NCBI GenBank assembly: GCA_014055465.1
Contig: WIAF01000004.1
Coordinates: 1 to 64,000, forward strand
Origin: Nitrospira sp. CR1.1
GTDB taxonomy: Bacteria > Nitrospirota > Nitrospiria > Nitrospirales > Nitrospiraceae
Direction: 5' to 3'
DNA: 64,000 nucleotides
Shown here: positions 8,476 to 17,809 of the stretch, one piece after another
How positions within the stretch are numbered: the first letter of the stretch is position 1
Layout of the letters: each line of letters opens with the position of its first letter
The notes under the pieces: generated by a model
What the model was told of the DNA's origin: nothing
The model's input: only the letters and a program-made list of their open reading frames with translations
Database searches by the model: none
Made by a program: the position numbers and the translations under genes

Positions 8476-10530
8476 CTATTTGACGATCAGCGAGACAATC
8501 AGCAACGCCACAATGTTGATGACTTTGATCATCGGGTTGATCGCCGGACCTGCGGTGTCTTTATAGGGATCGCCGACCGTATCACCGGTCACCGCAGCCT
8601 TGTGCGTGTCCGTACCTTTTAAGCCCTGCTCCTCGATATACTTCTTAGCATTGTCCCAGGCACCACCGCCGCTCGTCATTGAAATCGCGACGAACAGCCC
8701 GGTGACGATGCTCCCGACAAGCACGCCGCCCAACGCTTGCGGCCCAAGGATCACTCCGACAAGAATCGGGGCCACGACTGGGATCAGACCGGGAATCATC
8801 ATCTTCGCAATGGCTGCCTGGGTGACAATATCGACGCAGGTGCCATACTCGGGTTTCCCTGTGCCTTCCATGATGCCCTTGATCGTCCGGAATTGGCGCC
8901 GTACCTCCTCCACCACGAGACCCGCCGCCTGACCGACTGCCTTCATACAGAGCGCGCCAAAAATGAAGGGCAGCATTCCTCCCAAGAAAAGCCCGACCAG
9001 GACCGATGGATTAGACAAGTCGAATGTGCTGGCTTGCGTTCCCTTGGCGACTTCTCTGGCGAATTCCGCAAACAACACCACTGCCGCAAGGCCGGCAGAA
9101 CCGATCGCATACCCTTTCGTCACGGCTTTCGTCGTGTTGCCCACCGCATCCAGAGGATCCGTAATATCGCGCACTTCTTTCCCGAGATGGGCCATTTCCG
9201 CGATGCCGCCGGCATTATCCGTAATGGGCCCGAATGCATCGATTGCGACCACAATGCCGGCCATCGACAACATCGAAACCGCCGCGACGGCAACGCCATA
9301 CAACCCGCCTGATGCCGCCCCGCCGCATATCCAATAGCTGCCGAGAATCGCCGCGCCAATCACCACCACCGGCGCCGCCGTCGACTGCATCCCCACCGCC
9401 AATCCGGCAATAATATTCGTGGCATGCCCCGTCTCGCTGGCCTTGGCAATATCTTTCACGGGCGCATACGACTTCGAGGTGTAGTAGTCCGTAATGAAGA
9501 CCAGCGCCAGGGTCACCGCCAGCCCCATGAATGCCGCCAGGTAATAACTGACGCCACTCACACCTCCGACCCCCTCCATGATGTGTGAGGTAATCGGGAA
9601 AAAGGCCACCGCCGCAATGCCTCCGGCAACAAACAAACCCTTGTAAAGCGCCGGCATGATCTCGCCGCCAGGACTGACTTTGACAAAGAGGATGCCGATG
9701 ATCGTGGCAAAGATCGTTACGCCGCCCAAGGCGAGCGGATACAAAATCGGGGCGCTGACGCCCTTGAACATCGTAAACGCCAGCACCATCGCCGCGACGG
9801 TCGTGACCGCATAGGTTTCAAACAAGTCGGCCGCCATCCCCGCGCAATCACCGACATTGTCGCCGACATTGTCGGCAATGACCGCGGGATTACGGGGATC
9901 GTCCTCGGGAATCCCTGCCTCGACTTTACCAACAAGGTCTGCGCCCACATCGGCTGCCTTCGTATAGATTCCGCCGCCGACGCGCGCAAATACGGAGATC
10001 AAACTGCCGCCGAAGCCCAGACTGAGCAACGCGTGAATCGCTTTCTCCTGACCCGCCAACTGCGAGGCGATGGTATAGAAGCTGGTGATGGCCAACAACC
10101 CCAGTCCGATCAACAGCAAACCCGTGACCGCGCCGCCGCGGAACGCTACGGTGAGAGCGGCATTCATGCCGTTGTAGGCTGCTTGCGCAGTCCGCACGTT
10201 GGCTCGAACCGCGATAATCATCCCGACATATCCGGCGAGGGCCGACGCTCCGGCGCCGATCAGAAAACCGACCGCCGTTAGCATGCCGAACTTATCCGAC
10301 ACGGCGCCCGCGCCCCACAGCCCGACGAACAACACCGCGGCCACCACACCTACCGTCCTATATTGACGGTTCATGTAGGCGCCCGCTCCCTCTTGAATGG
10401 CTTTGGAAATTTCCTGCATCTTCGCGTTGCCGGCATTCAGCTTGAACACCCACATGGCGAGATACAGGCCATACACAATACCAGCCACCGCCGCAACCAG
10501 AGCAAAGGTCACAATCGCTGAGTCGCTCAC
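8476..10530 (-). CDS. hppA: Membrane-bound proton-pumping pyrophosphatase
   Basis: The 684-residue protein has about 15-16 membrane helices. The pyrophosphatase signature is present, with [16 protein letters not shown] and the acidic [13 protein letters not shown] segment, and a second acidic cluster ([11 protein letters not shown]) lies downstream. It hydrolyses pyrophosphate and pumps H+ (or Na+) out of the cytoplasm. In the GNTTKA motif near residue 468 the position that separates the two classes is Lys, which in studied members means K+-independent H+ pumping. In a nitrite oxidizer with little energy to spare it could recover energy from biosynthetic PPi. It is divergent from the gene at 10875. 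Confidence 0.95.
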   Translation of the reverse strand: MSDSAIVTFALVAAVAGIVYGLYLAMWVFKLNAGNAKMQEISKAIQEGAGAYMNRQYRTVGVVAAVLFVGLWGAGAVSDKFGMLTAVGFLIGAGASALAGYVGMIIAVRANVRTAQAAYNGMNAALTVAFRGGAVTGLLLIGLGLLAITSFYTIASQLAGQEKAIHALLSLGFGGSLISVFARVGGGIYTKAADVGADLVGKVEAGIPEDDPRNPAVIADNVGDNVGDCAGMAADLFETYAVTTVAAMVLAFTMFKGVSAPILYPLALGGVTIFATIIGILFVKVSPGGEIMPALYKGLFVAGGIAAVAFFPITSHIMEGVGGVSGVSYYLAAFMGLAVTLALVFITDYYTSKSYAPVKDIAKASETGHATNIIAGLAVGMQSTAAPVVVIGAAILGSYWICGGAASGGLYGVAVAAVSMLSMAGIVVAIDAFGPITDNAGGIAEMAHLGKEVRDITDPLDAVGNTTKAVTKGYAIGSAGLAAVVLFAEFAREVAKGTQASTFDLSNPSVLVGLFLGGMLPFIFGALCMKAVGQAAGLVVEEVRRQFRTIKGIMEGTGKPEYGTCVDIVTQAAIAKMMIPGLIPVVAPILVGVILGPQALGGVLVGSIVTGLFVAISMTSGGGAWDNAKKYIEEQGLKGTDTHKAAVTGDTVGDPYKDTAGPAINPMIKVINIVALLIVSLIVK

Positions 10531-10871
10531 AGTGTTCTCCTCCTGTTAACAGATGGTGAAACTGAGAATCCAGCTGACGTGTTACGGTAAAGATTCGCCG
10601 TGAAGATGACCTCATCACGCGCAATGATTGATGAATGTCACAGGTGCTTCGCGGCATGAACCCATCGCGGACTGATTGTGCAGCGGGAATCACCGCCGCA
10701 TGCCCGACAACTGACACGGTCGCGAACGAGAGGAAAAGTGGCGCCATTCTATAGGGCTGGCCAAGGCTGATCAAGGCGAAAGATCGTGGAAGAAGAAACG
10801 GGACAGCACCACCAGGGCGGTTTGCGCAAGGATATCGAGTTTGTTATAGTGCGCGCGAACTGGGGAGGGCT
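10531..10871. promoter_or_regulatory. Divergent intergenic region with a candidate promoter
   Basis: About 340 bp separates hppA (minus) from the small gene at 10875 (plus); I see no gene in it. On the plus strand TTGCGC at 10822-10827 is followed after 17 bp by TATAGT at 10845-10850, a plausible promoter for the plus-strand gene. The hppA start has a CAGGAGGAGA ribosome site, but no convincing promoter was found for it. Confidence 0.4.
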
Positions 10872-10874
10872 GTG

Positions 10875-11129
10875 ATGGGATTCGCGCCGGAATACATCCT
10901 GATCGATCAGCAGAAGTTCAGCAAAGCCAAGCTGTCGCTGGACAACCACGTCTACAAAAATTGTGAGATCGACGACTGCGATGTGTACTATAGCGGCGGG
11001 CAGTACGAATTAATCGACACGCATATCACCAATTCGCGACTGATCCTAAACCATCCTGCCAAAGGCATCTACAGCGCGATTCAGATCTTCAAGATGAAGT
11101 CCCCGGGTTCCAGCATCATCTCCGAATAA
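10875..11129 (+). CDS. Small conserved-looking protein of unknown function
   Basis: This is an 84-residue soluble protein; a GTG directly before the ATG would add one residue. Alternating hydrophobic and polar stretches such as NCEIDDCDVYYSGG and LIDTHITNSRLIL suggest a short parallel beta-helix. No catalytic motif is visible. A GGAGGG site lies 5 nt before the ATG, and a candidate promoter is at 10822-10850. It is convergent with the NXR accessory block. Function unknown. Confidence 0.65.
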   Translation: MGFAPEYILIDQQKFSKAKLSLDNHVYKNCEIDDCDVYYSGGQYELIDTHITNSRLILNHPAKGIYSAIQIFKMKSPGSSIISE

Positions 11130-11158
11130 TTCGTGAACATGGGACGTGAGAGCAGTTC

Positions 11159-11224
11159 GAGCGAAGTCCTCAGAGGCCTTCGCTCCGATGCCTCTCGTTT
11201 CTGCGCGTACGCTGCACGCGCAGA
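11159..11224. terminator. Two hairpins between convergent genes
   Basis: GAGCGAAG at 11159-11166 pairs with 11178-11185, and TCTGCGCGT at 11200-11208 pairs with 11216-11224. They fill the space between the plus-strand gene ending at 11129 and the cytochrome gene ending at 11227. Neither has a long T-run on either strand, so they are probably a two-way termination or mRNA 3'-end structure. Confidence 0.5.
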
Positions 11225-11226
11225 AG

Positions 11227-12474
11227 CTACTTCGCAACCGGAATATTCTCGCTGAACTTCGCGATCGGGATGGACTGAAAGACGGGGTCCTGGGCGCCCT
11301 TTGAAGACTCCGCCTCAATACGCTGCAGAAAGCTTGCCGGTCCTGTCACCGGAGCATAACTGAGCGCCGCTTCGACATCAAAAGTTTTGGTGTCCTTGGG
11401 TGTCGGAAAGCTGAAGGTCTCCACCCGGTTCTCCTCCGGCTTGAGGACCGTTTCGTCGAGCACCTTGACCGCCTCAAAATCAAACACCGTTGTCTGGCCT
11501 TTGGCATCAGCATAGGTCCGGCCATAGATGCGCTTGTCGCTGAAAACCGTCTTCAGATTCTTCCCCTTCACGGTCAATTCCAGCACTACGCTCGCCCACC
11601 CGGGATGGGTCGTCGGCAGATTGTGGGGCACCAGGCTCTGCACCCCCACCGTGACAGAGGTCTTGTCGCCATCCACCTTTGTCACAACATCCAGCTTGGC
11701 GGCCTCCTGCCTGAGCTGACCGATACGTCCAGGGAATGTATGGTTGGCGACCTTCCGCTTGGCTTCGCCATTGGCCGACTCTCCGACCTGTTCAGGCATA
11801 TGACAGGTCTGGCACTCCTTTCCGGATTTCACGGCTTTGCTTTGGTCCCAATTGCCCAGGAGATCGTTCCTTTTGCCAAGGTCAGCCGCAACGGGCACGA
11901 CCTGATGACAATTCAGACACAAATCCGATTTGTGGAAAAGGGTCGACTCCATCGATTGATGGGCCAGGTTTGCGGCGAAATCTTTGTACGGCCCGTACAT
12001 GGTTTTGTTGCCGAGATCATACTTCGGTTCCGGCGACTGCTTCGTCCGATCGACCTGTTTGATGAGATGACATTGCGCGCAGGCCACGCCATCCAAGGAG
12101 GGCTCTCCGGATTGCGCTTGAGTCACAAATAACTGAACCTGGTCGGGGAACTCCCGGACATGGGGAGCATGACAGCGGAAACAGAGGGCCTTATCTTTTC
12201 CGGCCGGAGAAGTGAGATACACATCCAGGGCGGCGCGAAATGTCGGTGTATGGATCGACTTGGAGAGGGGCGATGTTTCCCATTCCTCAAACACCCGCTC
12301 GTGGCAGCGCTTGCACTTTCCGGAACTGGGAAACGATTTTTGGATCGTCAGCTGAGCGTTGGCATCCTGGGCCAGCCCTTGCTGCACACCATAACCTGCC
12401 AACCCGACCACCATCAGCAACGCGCTGATGAGCAGCCCCTGCAACAGACCTCGTCGATGTGTCACCGTTCGCAT
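11227..12474 (-). CDS. Exported pentaheme cytochrome c
   Basis: The 415-residue product begins with a hydrophobic signal/anchor (residues about 10-36). It has five CXXCH motifs: CKRCH, CFRCH, CAQCH, CLNCH and CQTCH, all in the first 240 residues. The C-terminal 170 residues have no heme motif and look beta-rich. It resembles the cytochrome c554-like multiheme fold and would sit in the periplasm as an electron carrier. It is the last gene of the NXR accessory block and a diverged partner of the pentaheme cytochrome just upstream (about 59 bp gap). No substrate-binding role can be assigned. Confidence 0.9.
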   Translation of the reverse strand: MRTVTHRRGLLQGLLISALLMVVGLAGYGVQQGLAQDANAQLTIQKSFPSSGKCKRCHERVFEEWETSPLSKSIHTPTFRAALDVYLTSPAGKDKALCFRCHAPHVREFPDQVQLFVTQAQSGEPSLDGVACAQCHLIKQVDRTKQSPEPKYDLGNKTMYGPYKDFAANLAHQSMESTLFHKSDLCLNCHQVVPVAADLGKRNDLLGNWDQSKAVKSGKECQTCHMPEQVGESANGEAKRKVANHTFPGRIGQLRQEAAKLDVVTKVDGDKTSVTVGVQSLVPHNLPTTHPGWASVVLELTVKGKNLKTVFSDKRIYGRTYADAKGQTTVFDFEAVKVLDETVLKPEENRVETFSFPTPKDTKTFDVEAALSYAPVTGPASFLQRIEAESSKGAQDPVFQSIPIAKFSENIPVAK

Positions 12475-12532
12475 ATCCTCCGCACATGGTACGCACCTCG
12501 CTGCCCGTCGTGGCTGGAACCGGCAGGGGGCC

Positions 12533-13843
12533 TTACAGTGATTTGGCTCGATAGGTCAGCACGCGAGGCTGAATATACTCCTCGATGACCTTCTTCGCGA
12601 CCGCCCGCTCCTGATCATTGAGCAGCGTGGCCAGATACTTTGCTTTCAGTTCCGGTTCAGGTTCCGGAATCAACGCGTAGCTGAGGACGACTTCAATCGT
12701 CGCCGGCTCTCCTCCGTCGGCCGGCAGGGTCTGCGAGAAAGGCACCCGCCTGGTATTGCCGCCCTTGATAAAGGGATCAGGAATCGGACCGCGCAAAATC
12801 TTCTCGTACGGCAATCCGAATTGTTTGATTTCTTCTCCCAATACCCGGCCTTGCGCATCCTTGGTCGTGATCGAGAGGAAAAATTGCTTTAACACCGGGT
12901 CACCGTCGGGAAAACTATGCGGGAGACTGCCGACCTTCACCAGCACCGTTCCCTCCACCCCTGCTCCGGACTTCCCCGCATCGATATCGATACGCGGCAT
13001 CCATTCGGCTTGCAAGTTACGATTTTTCAGCAGCGTGCCCGGAATGACGACTCCGCGGAACCAATGCCGCCCGATGGCGCGAGTCATGGCGCCACGTCTC
13101 GACGTTGAGCTCCCTGTGGAGGGCTCCATGTGGCAATCCTGGCAAATCGTGCCATGCAGAATTTCTCCGGGGAGGTCTTTCTGCGTGACATCCTTGACCT
13201 TGTCGAAATGGCAAGAGGTGCAAAAATTCGCGCCACGGAACAGCGGCACCTGTGTTGCCGGATGCACCAGGTTTTCCTCAGGATCGGTGTAAGGACCATA
13301 GAGCATCTCGCCTGGCTTCACCTTGTACGTTGGCGGCGGCAGGGGCGTCGTTTCCACCGCGTTAATGAGGTGGCAGGATGCGCAGCCGATACCCTCGACC
13401 TGCGGTTTGCCTGACAGAACTTGCGCCGCAATCTTTTCGGCATGTTGAGGAAAAACCGTGACTGCCGGCGCATGGCAGGACAGGCACCGCTGCCGTTCAT
13501 CCAGCGAGGGATTGGTCTGCATCCATACGCCCAACACCGTGCGGAACACCGGCGATTCAAAGGATGTGCCGTGCAATAAGGCCGCATCCACTCGACCGAA
13601 GGATTTGAGGTCAGGCGTCTGCTCCCGCATCCCCTTCCACTCTTCGTAGTGCCGGTCATGGCATTGCTTGCAATCTTCAGAACGGATAAAGACCTTTTCA
13701 ATCTCCGCCACCCAATCGGCTGGCGCCTGGCCATCCGTCTTCTGCGCGATGGCCCGCTCATGAAACGTGACCGTGAGCACTGCAAATATCAACAGGAGCC
13801 CGCTCATGGCCAATTTCTGGATGGGTCGCCCGTTACCGGTCAC
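12533..13843 (-). CDS. Exported pentaheme cytochrome c
   Basis: The 436-residue protein has an N-terminal signal/anchor (about residues 11-33). It has five CXXCH motifs: CKQCH, CLSCH, CASCH, CTSCH and CQDCH. A heme-free C-terminal domain of about 190 residues follows. Motif spacing, the shared MLYGPYTD/TMYGPYKD segment and overall layout match the gene immediately downstream, so the two probably arose by duplication. Electrons from periplasmic nitrite oxidation are the likely load, inferred from the neighbouring NxrC-like genes. Confidence 0.9.
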   Translation of the reverse strand: MTGNGRPIQKLAMSGLLLIFAVLTVTFHERAIAQKTDGQAPADWVAEIEKVFIRSEDCKQCHDRHYEEWKGMREQTPDLKSFGRVDAALLHGTSFESPVFRTVLGVWMQTNPSLDERQRCLSCHAPAVTVFPQHAEKIAAQVLSGKPQVEGIGCASCHLINAVETTPLPPPTYKVKPGEMLYGPYTDPEENLVHPATQVPLFRGANFCTSCHFDKVKDVTQKDLPGEILHGTICQDCHMEPSTGSSTSRRGAMTRAIGRHWFRGVVIPGTLLKNRNLQAEWMPRIDIDAGKSGAGVEGTVLVKVGSLPHSFPDGDPVLKQFFLSITTKDAQGRVLGEEIKQFGLPYEKILRGPIPDPFIKGGNTRRVPFSQTLPADGGEPATIEVVLSYALIPEPEPELKAKYLATLLNDQERAVAKKVIEEYIQPRVLTYRAKSL

Positions 13844-13858
13844 GTGTCGCTCGCTCCA

Positions 13859-14347
13859 TTAATCCCGTTTGCAGCCGACGAAATGAAAGTTCACGCCCCA
13901 TCCCACCGGATTGCCTGGATCAGCCGGCTCATAAGTCCCGACGGTAAAATTACATTCCTTCATCGCGACTTTGACGGCCTTGCCGAAATCGATCAGGTTG
14001 CGGACTTCCTTTTTATCGATCTCTTTGATGACGGACCGGACCTTAATTCCGGCATAATCGGCCCGTGAATTTCCGATGACCTCAAAGACGGCGACGCCTT
14101 CCGCACGCTGAAGTTTGAGCTCCTTTTGGACCTCTTCGTCGACTTCACCAACCGCGATGCCGAATTCTTCTCCGAGCTGAATGGCTTCCTCCACTGTCAT
14201 GTCGCCATTGCTGCCCGGGTCTGCGGCGGCTGGAGTATTCCAGACTGCGGCAATAAGGAACACTCCCAGGCCACACACACAAAGAGCCCTTCCGAGGGAA
14301 AGGGCTCTGTTGTGAATCACGCGATGGATCTGAAACCTGTCCTCCAA
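13859..14347 (-). CDS. Exported PDZ-like protein
   Basis: The 162-residue frame contains a signal peptide (hydrophobic GLGVFLIAAVW, cleavage near AAA-DP). The segment EGVAVFEVIGNSRADYAGIKVRSVI is typical of a PDZ domain, a peptide-binding fold often found in periplasmic quality-control proteins. No ATG precedes the signal peptide: the start is TTG at 14347 or GTG at 14320. A perfect 9-bp inverted repeat (14283-14291 with 14300-14308) lies at the N-terminal codons and could affect expression. There is no protease domain, so it probably acts as an adaptor or chaperone for the cytochromes or NXR. Confidence 0.65.
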   Translation of the reverse strand: MEDRFQIHRVIHNRALSLGRALCVCGLGVFLIAAVWNTPAAADPGSNGDMTVEEAIQLGEEFGIAVGEVDEEVQKELKLQRAEGVAVFEVIGNSRADYAGIKVRSVIKEIDKKEVRNLIDFGKAVKVAMKECNFTVGTYEPADPGNPVGWGVNFHFVGCKRD

Positions 14348-14422
14348 GAGAGCGCCTCTCGCTTTCGCCTACCAAGCCGGCGCCGATGGCGCCGGGCTTT
14401 TCCCTCATCCTACCAGGAAGAG

Positions 14423-15265
14423 TTACGTCTTTGTGACCGGATCCAAGGCGAGTTGAAACCAAGGGGCAATCGCCTTTTGCCCGTTGCGTTCTTTATTCTC
14501 ACCATTCCAGACTGCGAAGGATACCACTTGGATACGCCCAGGAATCAGCTTCGCTTCATTCTCCTGCTCCTCACTCGACAGGGGACGGCGCATCACGACG
14601 CGCCAGATGCCGTCCTTCCAGGTCGCCTTTCCCTGAACACGCCCCTGCTTTTCTTTCGTGGTCAGGGTGCTGAATCCGCCTCCGATCAAATCCTCCACCG
14701 AGGAGGCCCGCCGCGGAATCACTTCGAACCGCCTGGGCTCACTCCCGCCGGCCTTATCCTTTTCGGTGGTTCTCGCTGCCCGCCGGTCAATGTCGCTCTG
14801 CCAATCGGCTTTCCAGTGCCAGATATTGATGTAATGGTCCAATTGTCCCATACAGAAAAACGCCGGAGCATCACCGAGCGGCAACCCCAAGGCTACTCCA
14901 TCTCGAAATGTGCCGGGCGTCAACCGATCGTTTTTCGTATTGTCCTGCCATTCCAGCAAGAACGCGATATCGGTGCCGTTGTGCAGGGCGCGTACCGTCA
15001 ATGCGTGAGCTGTTGGTTCCGGCCATACCGGACGGGTAATGATCTGGCCGCTTAACGGCAGGGTCATCGGCGCGATTTTTTGCCAGAGCGGATCTTCCGG
15101 GGCCACGGGAATATCTCCCGAGTGAACCTGCGCTCGGATAATCATGCCTTCGGAGCTGACGATGGGAATCCCGAGACCACCCAGAATGAGGGCGAGAACC
15201 AGCAGAACGGAAAGAAGACTCAACAACCTGGTGCGGGATGTGTGGACCGACGTCATTCGCCTCAT
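14423..15265 (-). CDS. NxrC-like heme-b gamma subunit (ethylbenzene-dehydrogenase-type heme domain)
   Basis: About 280 residues from the ATG at 15265; an in-frame TTG at 15340 directly behind the NHL gene would add 25. After an N-terminal signal/anchor comes the EB_dh heme-b fold of type II DMSO-reductase gamma subunits. In known members the heme is held by a Met and a Lys. Here these correspond to Met in FFCMGQ (about 139) and Lys in NGQKAIAPWF (about 264). A similar protein is encoded at 21070. Such subunits take electrons from the iron-sulfur subunit. Which paralog serves the NXR itself cannot be decided from sequence. Confidence 0.8.
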   Translation of the reverse strand: MRRMTSVHTSRTRLLSLLSVLLVLALILGGLGIPIVSSEGMIIRAQVHSGDIPVAPEDPLWQKIAPMTLPLSGQIITRPVWPEPTAHALTVRALHNGTDIAFLLEWQDNTKNDRLTPGTFRDGVALGLPLGDAPAFFCMGQLDHYINIWHWKADWQSDIDRRAARTTEKDKAGGSEPRRFEVIPRRASSVEDLIGGGFSTLTTKEKQGRVQGKATWKDGIWRVVMRRPLSSEEQENEAKLIPGRIQVVSFAVWNGENKERNGQKAIAPWFQLALDPVTKT

Positions 15266-15343
15266 GTCCCGGCGCGTGGCCTTAGTCGTGAAAACGCCCT
15301 CGCCCGTTCCCTGTACGGGAGCATTGATTCCGTCCTCCAAGCG

Positions 15344-16597
15344 TTACCACAACTTGGCGCGACGAATCTTGTTTTCACCCCGCTCGCAGATATACAAACA
15401 TCCTTGGGAGTCGAGCGTCAACCCCACCGGAGCATTCACCACCGCCTCAATAGCCAGCAGTCCGTCTCCATGCTTGAGTGCGCCGGCTGCGTCTTTGGCG
15501 ACAAAACGAGCGGCACCGCAGCCACCCATATTCTTGTCGTCATATCCGCTATCCCCGTTCCCGGCCACCGTGCTGATAATTCCCGTCTCGGCCTCGACCT
15601 TGCGAACGCGATGGTTGCCGGTGTCGGAGATGTAGGCATGGTTGTGCTGATCGAACACAATAGCTTCCGGCGCGTGCAACATCGACTTGGCCGCCGGCTT
15701 TCCATCGCCATCGTACCCATAGCGGCACACACCGGCAAGCGTAGAGATCAGTCCGGTCTGGTGATCAATCTTGCGTACGCGATTGCTGCCCTTATCCACA
15801 ACGTACACATCGCCGGCATTGTCGACGGCGATTCCGACGATATCATAGAGCCGCGCCTCAAGAGCTGGCCGACCATCATCCAGATACATGGAGAGATTGA
15901 GCCCATCCGAGCACACAGGCATGAGCCAGCCGTTATCGTCGCTGAAATCGATACCGATCGCATCCCCGGACAACACGACCAGATTACGCGCAACCAGAGG
16001 CTGCTCCCTGGCCTCATCCTCAGCCGTCCAGGTGCCCGCAATGGTTTCCACGCGACCTGTCCGTGAATCGTAGCGGCGAATCCGGTGTGCCTGCGTGTCG
16101 GCGATATACATGACATCGTCCGCGTCGAAGGCAATGGCGGCAGGCCACGTGAGATTGACATCCAACGCCGGTCCGTCCCCATTGAAGCCATGCTCGCCGG
16201 TCCCCACCACGGTCGTGATGATTCCAGTCTCACGATCAATCTTCCGAATCCGGTTACTGCCTGAATCGCACACATACAGGTCGTTCCTGGAATCACAGGC
16301 CACATCCAGCGGCAGATACAACCCTGCTTCCCCACAAGGCCCTTCGTCTCCGCTGTAGCAGGTCTCCCCGATACCTGCGAAATTATGGACGGTGCCTTCT
16401 GCCAGACTGACGCGGCGAACGCGATCAGATCCTGACTCGGCGAAGTACAGCCACTTTTCTTCCCGATCCAGAGCAACGTGGTGCGGGAGGGGAATGCCGG
16501 CCTTCACGGCGCGCTTGCCATCCCCCGTACTCCTGGCCTTTCCATTTCCGGCAAAGGTTTCGATGTATCCGGGAGCTAATTGAACATCTGTTTCCAT
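15344..16597 (-). CDS. NHL-repeat beta-propeller protein
   Basis: The 417-residue protein is built of about six NHL repeats, each with a pattern such as LDVACDSRNDLYVCDSGSNRIRKID and a following G-ET-I-T-VAG-G segment. No signal peptide is evident, so it is probably cytoplasmic. NHL propellers bind proteins or nucleic acids. It sits between tatA and an NxrC-like gene, suggesting a scaffold role in NXR maturation or complex assembly. That role is inferred from position only. Confidence 0.85.
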   Translation of the reverse strand: METDVQLAPGYIETFAGNGKARSTGDGKRAVKAGIPLPHHVALDREEKWLYFAESGSDRVRRVSLAEGTVHNFAGIGETCYSGDEGPCGEAGLYLPLDVACDSRNDLYVCDSGSNRIRKIDRETGIITTVVGTGEHGFNGDGPALDVNLTWPAAIAFDADDVMYIADTQAHRIRRYDSRTGRVETIAGTWTAEDEAREQPLVARNLVVLSGDAIGIDFSDDNGWLMPVCSDGLNLSMYLDDGRPALEARLYDIVGIAVDNAGDVYVVDKGSNRVRKIDHQTGLISTLAGVCRYGYDGDGKPAAKSMLHAPEAIVFDQHNHAYISDTGNHRVRKVEAETGIISTVAGNGDSGYDDKNMGGCGAARFVAKDAAGALKHGDGLLAIEAVVNAPVGLTLDSQGCLYICERGENKIRRAKLW

Positions 16598-16642
16598 AAC
16601 GTTGTGCGTCCGTTCTAGGCTAGGCCCGAATTGTCGAAAATC

Positions 16643-16939
16643 TTATGCCTGCGCGCGCGCGGCAGGAGGCGCCGCAGCGACTTGTTGCTCCACAACAGGT
16701 GTGGGCATTGGAGCCGTGGGTTGCGCGGCGATAGACTGTGCCTGCACGGGTTCGGCCTGTTGCTGGGCTTGCGCCTGCGCTTCGGCTTCGATCGCATCCG
16801 CTTCATGAACGGATTTCTTGAAGCCCTTGATGGCCTTGCCGATTCCCTCACCAAGCTGCGGCAACTTCCCGGCCCCGAAGATAATCAAGACAATAAACAG
16901 GATCAAGATCAACTCTGTAAAACCAAGGCTGCCAAACAT
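16643..16939 (-). CDS. tatA: Twin-arginine translocase subunit TatA
   Basis: The 98-residue product has the TatA layout: a short membrane helix ([18 protein letters not shown]), the FG hinge, an amphipathic helix ([11 protein letters not shown]) and a low-complexity Ala/Gln/Pro-rich tail. TatA forms the pore for folded proteins carrying twin-arginine signals. Its place among NXR accessory genes fits export of a folded molybdenum enzyme with its bound iron-sulfur partner. tatC is not in the window. Confidence 0.93.
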   Translation of the reverse strand: MFGSLGFTELILILFIVLIIFGAGKLPQLGEGIGKAIKGFKKSVHEADAIEAEAQAQAQQQAEPVQAQSIAAQPTAPMPTPVVEQQVAAAPPAARAQA

Positions 16940-16963
16940 GGTGTGTCTCCTTTGCTCACATGT

Positions 16964-17809
16964 TCAGGATGCGGGTCCCTCTTTGGCCTTCTTTGCAAAT
17001 CGTTCCTTCAAACGCTGCCTGGCCTGCTCGGCCTGCTCGAACATTTTGCACTTATCGTAGACGCTGATCAAATTGTAATAGGCGAGCGGCTCGTCCGGAC
17101 TGTGTTCCACCGCGCTCTCCATCACCTTAATCGCCAAATCTGTCTTTCGGTGATTGAGGGCGATTTCCATGAGCTTGAAGCTCGCTTCTAAGTGCTTCGG
17201 GTCCAGTTCGAGGACGCGCAGATAACACTGAATCGCCATGTCCATGGTGTTGTAGTCGGAGACTTGGGGATTATCGAGCTCTACGTAGACGCCGGCAAGA
17301 TTGTACCATGCCATCGGATCGTCCGGCGTGATCTCAACCAGCCGTTCATAATAGTTCTTCGACTCCATGTACTTTCGCTTGTCCGCCTGCACCCGGCCGA
17401 GATTGAACAGCGCCAAGACATCATAGGCATGCACGTCGAGCGCACGCTTAAACTCCGCCTCCGCCTCGTCGATCATGCCCTTCGTCGCATAGATGGTCCC
17501 GAGGTTGGAGTAGTACATCGCCAACGAGCGATTCATTTCCGTTCTAAGCCCCTCGGCCATCTCAATTGACTTCTTCACTTCCGTCAGCGCGTCGTCCAAC
17601 CGCCCTTTACTGAAGTACAGCTCACCCAATCGGCAACGTGCCTGAAAATCATCTGGCTCGGTTGTGAGCAGCTTTTCAATCTCAGCAATTTCCTCATCAG
17701 GATTTAACGGCTGATCGCCGGGATCCACTGCCGCACTCCCCTGTTCCGCCCCGCCAGTCTGTGTGTGTTCGTCCATAACAACGTGTCCTAATCTGGGTGA
17801 GTCAACCAT
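16964..17809 (-). CDS. TPR-repeat protein
   Basis: The 281-residue protein consists of tandem tetratricopeptide repeats (for example LGTIYATKGMIDEAEAEFKR and LFNLGRVQADKRKYMESKNY) after an acidic N-terminus. It has no signal peptide or anchor. The ATG at 17809 overlaps the stop of the upstream membrane-protein gene (TAATG), pointing to translational coupling; an internal ATG at 17776 is the alternative. TPR proteins are assembly scaffolds. The client here is unknown but is likely connected with NXR or its cytochromes. Confidence 0.85.
   Translation of the reverse strand: MVDSPRLGHVVMDEHTQTGGAEQGSAAVDPGDQPLNPDEEIAEIEKLLTTEPDDFQARCRLGELYFSKGRLDDALTEVKKSIEMAEGLRTEMNRSLAMYYSNLGTIYATKGMIDEAEAEFKRALDVHAYDVLALFNLGRVQADKRKYMESKNYYERLVEITPDDPMAWYNLAGVYVELDNPQVSDYNTMDMAIQCYLRVLELDPKHLEASFKLMEIALNHRKTDLAIKVMESAVEHSPDEPLAYYNLISVYDKCKMFEQAEQARQRLKERFAKKAKEGPAS

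Noticed and set aside
14283..14308. 9-bp inverted repeat as a terminator between the NxrC-like and PDZ-like genes
   Set aside because: It lies within the signal-peptide codons of the PDZ-like gene and has no T-run, so a terminator is unlikely; it is noted as a possible mRNA structure.
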